Shown: piece after piece, positions 58,477 through 64,000 of the stretch
Layout of the letters: each line of letters opens with the position of its first letter
Numbering within the stretch: the first letter of the stretch is position 1
Source of the DNA: Aquincola agrisoli
Lineage (GTDB): Bacteria > Pseudomonadota > Gammaproteobacteria > Burkholderiales > Burkholderiaceae_C
Assembly (NCBI RefSeq): GCF_036621135.1
Contig: NZ_JAZIBG010000054.1
Coordinates: 1 to 64,000, forward strand
Direction of reading: 5' to 3'
DNA: 64,000 nucleotides
Notes under the pieces: generated by a model
What the model saw: the letters and a program-made list of their open reading frames with translations, nothing else
What the model was told of the DNA's origin: nothing
Database searches by the model: none
Program-made: the position numbers and the translations under genes

Positions 58477-59555
58477 ATGGCCCGCATCGAGCTCGACCTC
58501 GCGCACTCGTACAAGCCCGACCCGCAGCAGGACGCGGACTACGCGCTGCTGCCGCTGAAGATGACGTTCGAGGACGGCGGCGCCTATGCGCTGCTCGGCC
58601 CCTCGGGTTGCGGCAAGACGACGATGCTCAACATCATCTCGGGCCTGGTGCAGCCGTCGCACGGCACGGTGCGCTTCGGTGACCGCGACGTCACGCGCGC
58701 CTCGCCGCAGGAGCGCAACATCGCGCAGGTGTTCCAGTTCCCGGTCATCTACGACACGATGACCGTGGGCGAGAACCTCGCCTTCCCGCTGAAGAACCGC
58801 GGCGTGGCGCCCGAGCGCATCCGCCAGCGCGTGGGCCGCATCGCCGAGATGTTGGAGCTGAGCGGCCAGCTCGACCAGCGCGCGGCAGGCCTGGCGGCCG
58901 ATGCGAAGCAGAAGATCTCGCTGGGCCGCGGCCTGGTGCGCGAGGACGTGAGCGCCGTGCTCTTCGACGAGCCGCTCACCGTGATCGACCCGCACCTCAA
59001 GTGGCAGCTGCGGCGCAAGCTCAAGCAGATCCACCACGAGCTGAAGCTCACGCTGATCTACGTCACGCACGACCAGGTGGAGGCGCTCACCTTCGCCGAC
59101 CAGGTGGTGGTGATGACACGCGGCCGCGCGGTGCAGGTGGGCAGCGCGTCGGAGCTGTTCGAGCGGCCGCGGCACACCTTCGTCGGCCATTTCATCGGCT
59201 CGCCCGGCATGAACTTCCTGCCTGCGCATTCCGACGGACGCACGCTGGCCGTGGCGGGCCGGCCCGTGGCGGCATCGGCCGGCTTGCCGGCGGCGTTGCA
59301 GGCGCCCGGCGCATTCACGCTCGGCGTGCGGCCCGAGTACGTGGCGCTCGCCGAAGCCGAGGCGCCCGGCGCCTTGCCAGCCACGGTGGAACGGGTGCAG
59401 GACATCGGCACCTACGTGCTGCTCACCGCCCGCATCGGCGACGCGTCGCTCAAGGCGCGCCTGTCGCCGCAGGCGGACGTTCCGGCCGTCGGCAGCACCG
59501 CCTGGCTGCAGGTGGTGGGCCCGCACACCTGCTTCTACAAAGACGAGGCGCTGGT

Positions 59556-59559
<4 letters not shown>
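58477..59559 (+). CDS. glpT: Glycerol ABC importer ATP-binding protein GlpT
   Basis: The second ATPase of the glycerol importer (not the MFS glycerol-3-phosphate antiporter of the same name in E. coli). The 360-residue protein has Walker A GPSGCGKTT (41-49), Q-loop VFQFPVIYDTMTV, Walker B AVLFDEPLTVIDP and a normal H-loop VTHDQ (His198). The signature is degenerate: LAADAKQKISLGRGL (about 139-153) stands where LSGGQ is expected. It complements GlpS, which has the signature but no H-loop His. It begins 6 bases after glpS. Confidence 0.92.
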
Positions 59560-61254
<1,695 letters not shown>

Positions 61255-61590
61255 CGGTCTGCCTATACAACTTGCGTGGAGTGGTGCTTCAGGATCAGGG
61301 GCGCGGGGTGGCTTGCTCCGCTCATGTCCCCCGGCATCGGCCTGCGGCCGCTGCCTCCTCCTTGACTTCGCTGCGCAAGCCACCCCGCACCCCTGATCCC
61401 GCGCGGCGGTGTCTCGTTATCGACCGAAGAGGCGCAGCGCCTCTTGCCAAGTGGCAGGGGTGGCCGACGCAGCGAAGTCAAGGAGGAGGGCCGGGCGCAG
61501 CCCGGACCGGGGGACATGAGCGGAGGCGGCCCCCCCTGGCGCTTGGCGCGTCACAGACAGCCTTGCCAACGTCCTCACAGGAGGCACCAC
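61255..61590. other. Noncoding gap in the glp operon holding an inverted-repeat element
   Basis: No gene is supported here. Most of the gap (61292-61524) is a nested inverted repeat described separately. The last 20 bases hold the strong ribosome-binding site AGGAGG of the small membrane-protein gene. Confidence 0.6.
61292..61524. repeat. Nested inverted-repeat element inside the glp operon
   Basis: Arms A (61292-61316) and A' (61375-61399) are 25 bases each and complementary except for one mismatch. Between them lies B (61317-61374), whose ends are perfectly complementary (18 and 20 bases) to the ends of B' (61469-61524) further downstream. The RNA could thus fold in two mutually exclusive ways: A with A', or B with B'. 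It looks like an inserted MITE- or BIME-like sequence; no coding capacity or target-site duplication is evident. Confidence 0.75.
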
Positions 61591-61899
61591 ATGTTTGACT
61601 GGATGGTCTGGACCACCCCGGTAGCGGTGTTTTTCACCTGCATCGTCCTGATGCTCGCCGGCATGACCGTGTGGGAGCTGAAGTCGCCCACCGTGCTGCG
61701 CAAGGGCTGGCTGCCGATGGCCACCACGCGCGGCGACCGCCTCTTCATCGGGCTGCTGACGGCGGCCTACATCAACCTGGCGTTCGTGGGCCTGGGCGCC
61801 CGGATGGCGGAGTGGTTCTCGCTGGAGCAGGAGCCCAGCGTGTGGATCAGCCTGGCGCTCTCGATGGCCGTGCTGGCCGTGATCATGAAGAAGGGGTAG
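61591..61899 (+). CDS. glpU: Small membrane protein GlpU (DUF2160)
   Basis: A 102-residue inner-membrane protein with about three helices (residues 8-28, 47-68, 80-98) and the conserved stretch VWELKSPTVLRKGWLPMATTRGDRLF. DUF2160 proteins sit in glycerol ABC operons (glpU in Rhizobium); their role is unknown. ATG 61591 has AGGAGG 7 bases upstream; a longer frame from 61444 runs through the repeat element and is rejected. Confidence 0.88.
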   Translation: MFDWMVWTTPVAVFFTCIVLMLAGMTVWELKSPTVLRKGWLPMATTRGDRLFIGLLTAAYINLAFVGLGARMAEWFSLEQEPSVWISLALSMAVLAVIMKKG

Positions 61900-61993
61900 G
61901 GCACCCCGCGACCCTGGTCATCCGGCCCGGAGCTTCCCCGGGGGCCGTGGTCACCGAACCGCAAAGACGGGGAAGCACATCGAGGAGACAGAC

Positions 61994-63727
<1,734 letters not shown>

Positions 63728-63728
63728 T

Positions 63729-63815
63729 GGGGCACCCGGTGCCACGGGTACGTGGCCCCACCCGCCGAGCGGGTCGCGGGCCTGCTTGGGGCGGCCCGGC
63801 GCTGGCCCGCGGGGA
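63729..63815. repeat. 87-bp tandem repeat, unit 1
   Basis: First of two 87-base units that begin with GGGGCACCCGGTGCC, two bases after the glpV stop. The unit has a 9-bp hairpin (GGTGCCACG-ggta-CGTGGCCCC, one mismatch) and a longer-range stem GCGGGCC/GGCCCGC around a 21-base loop. A diverged copy follows glcB. Confidence 0.85.
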
Positions 63816-63902
63816 GGGGCACCCGGTGCCACGGGTACGTGGCGCCACCCGCCGAGCGGGTCGCGGGCCTGCTTGGGGCGGCCCGGCGCTGGCCCGCGGG
63901 GA
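63816..63902. repeat. 87-bp tandem repeat, unit 2
   Basis: Second unit, identical to unit 1 except one base (GTGGCCCC becomes GTGGCGCC in the hairpin arm). Near-identity points to recent duplication. A third, incomplete unit begins at 63903 and loses similarity after about 25 bases. Confidence 0.85.
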
Positions 63903-63927
63903 GGGGCACCCGGTGCCGCGGGTGGGT
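63903..63927. repeat. 87-bp tandem repeat, partial unit 3
   Basis: GGGGCACCCGGTGCC followed by a diverging GCGGGTG stretch; the unit is interrupted here, and unrelated sequence leading into a terminator-like hairpin follows. Confidence 0.6.
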
Positions 63928-63956
63928 GGCACGGCCGCGTCGGTTCCCAACGCCAA

Positions 63957-63979
63957 GCGGGCCCCTTGAAGGGGCCCGC
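63957..63979 (+). terminator. Terminator-like hairpin ending the glp operon
   Basis: GCGGGCCCC-ttgaa-GGGGCCCGC: a perfect, very GC-rich 9-bp stem 230 bases after glpV. It lacks a T-run but is the best candidate 3' end of the glp transcript. Confidence 0.6.
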
Positions 63980-64000
63980 ACGGGTCGGTGGAAGGCGCGG

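Noticed and set aside
61444..61590. N-terminal extension of the DUF2160 protein
   Set aside because: The extension runs through the inverted repeat, and ATG 61591 has a strong ribosome-binding site and the family N-terminus.

Overview
The window is very GC-rich, densely packed chromosomal DNA. The gene content suggests a betaproteobacterium of the order Burkholderiales, probably in the Rubrivivax/Leptothrix/Methylibium neighbourhood. That placement is inference from the gene families and orders: lptA-lptB-rpoN, an XrtA/PEP-CTERM-type sugar transferase with PrsK/PrsR, a glycerol ABC system of the GlpSTPQUV type, and CysUWA with two sulfate-binding proteins. Almost all of it is core or metabolic DNA. 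I see no prophage, integrase, transposase, CRISPR array, rRNA or tRNA.

Layout. 0-4 kb (+): the end of pntB, fadD, mtnN, rsmE and a YidB-like gene. 4-11.4 kb (-): an RNA methyltransferase, rpoN, lptB, lptA, dsbA, a SPOR-domain protein and argS. 11.5-28.1 kb: a Ser/Thr kinase fused to a cyclic-nucleotide-binding-like domain, a PsiF-repeat protein, a LysR regulator, gdhA, glcB, an MFS exporter, an FAD oxidoreductase, a zinc peptidase, a glutamine amidotransferase, an M14 carboxypeptidase, a PAS-PAS-GAF-GGDEF-EAL protein and an SRPBCC protein. 28.1-40.5 kb: a sulfur island with sbp-cysU-cysW-cysA, a second sbp, a 1-Cys peroxiredoxin, an alpha/beta hydrolase, a Mop molybdate-binding protein, a tauD-type dioxygenase with its NitT/TauT-type ABC importer and a thioredoxin-like protein, and divergent metY. 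40.5-44.9 kb: an iron-uptake operon (TonB receptor, PepSY membrane protein, small membrane protein) behind a good Fur box, then an orphan gene with a PD-(D/E)XK-like motif. 45.2-50.2 kb: sugar transferase, prsK and prsR. 50.2-53.2 kb: two Tat-type M16 peptidases. 53.2-63.7 kb: glycerol use, with glpR-glpK divergent from glpD-glpS-glpT-glpP-glpQ-glpU-glpV.

How the genes work together. Glycerol would be bound by GlpV, imported through GlpP/GlpQ driven by GlpS/GlpT, phosphorylated by GlpK and oxidised by GlpD under GlpR control. Sulfate and organosulfonate uptake feed sulfide to MetY. RpoN and the sigma-54 activator PrsR, both in this window, are natural partners for exopolysaccharide control.

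The most interesting non-gene signals are: an 87-bp repeat in tandem after glpV with a diverged copy after glcB whose hairpin shows compensatory change; a large nested inverted repeat inside the glp operon; and a palindrome (AACGAA-GCA-TTCGTT) perfect upstream of the second sbp and partial upstream of mop and tauD. The most interesting protein signals are complementary motif losses in GlpS/GlpT and in the two M16 peptidases. I found no clearly new multi-gene defence or mobile system.
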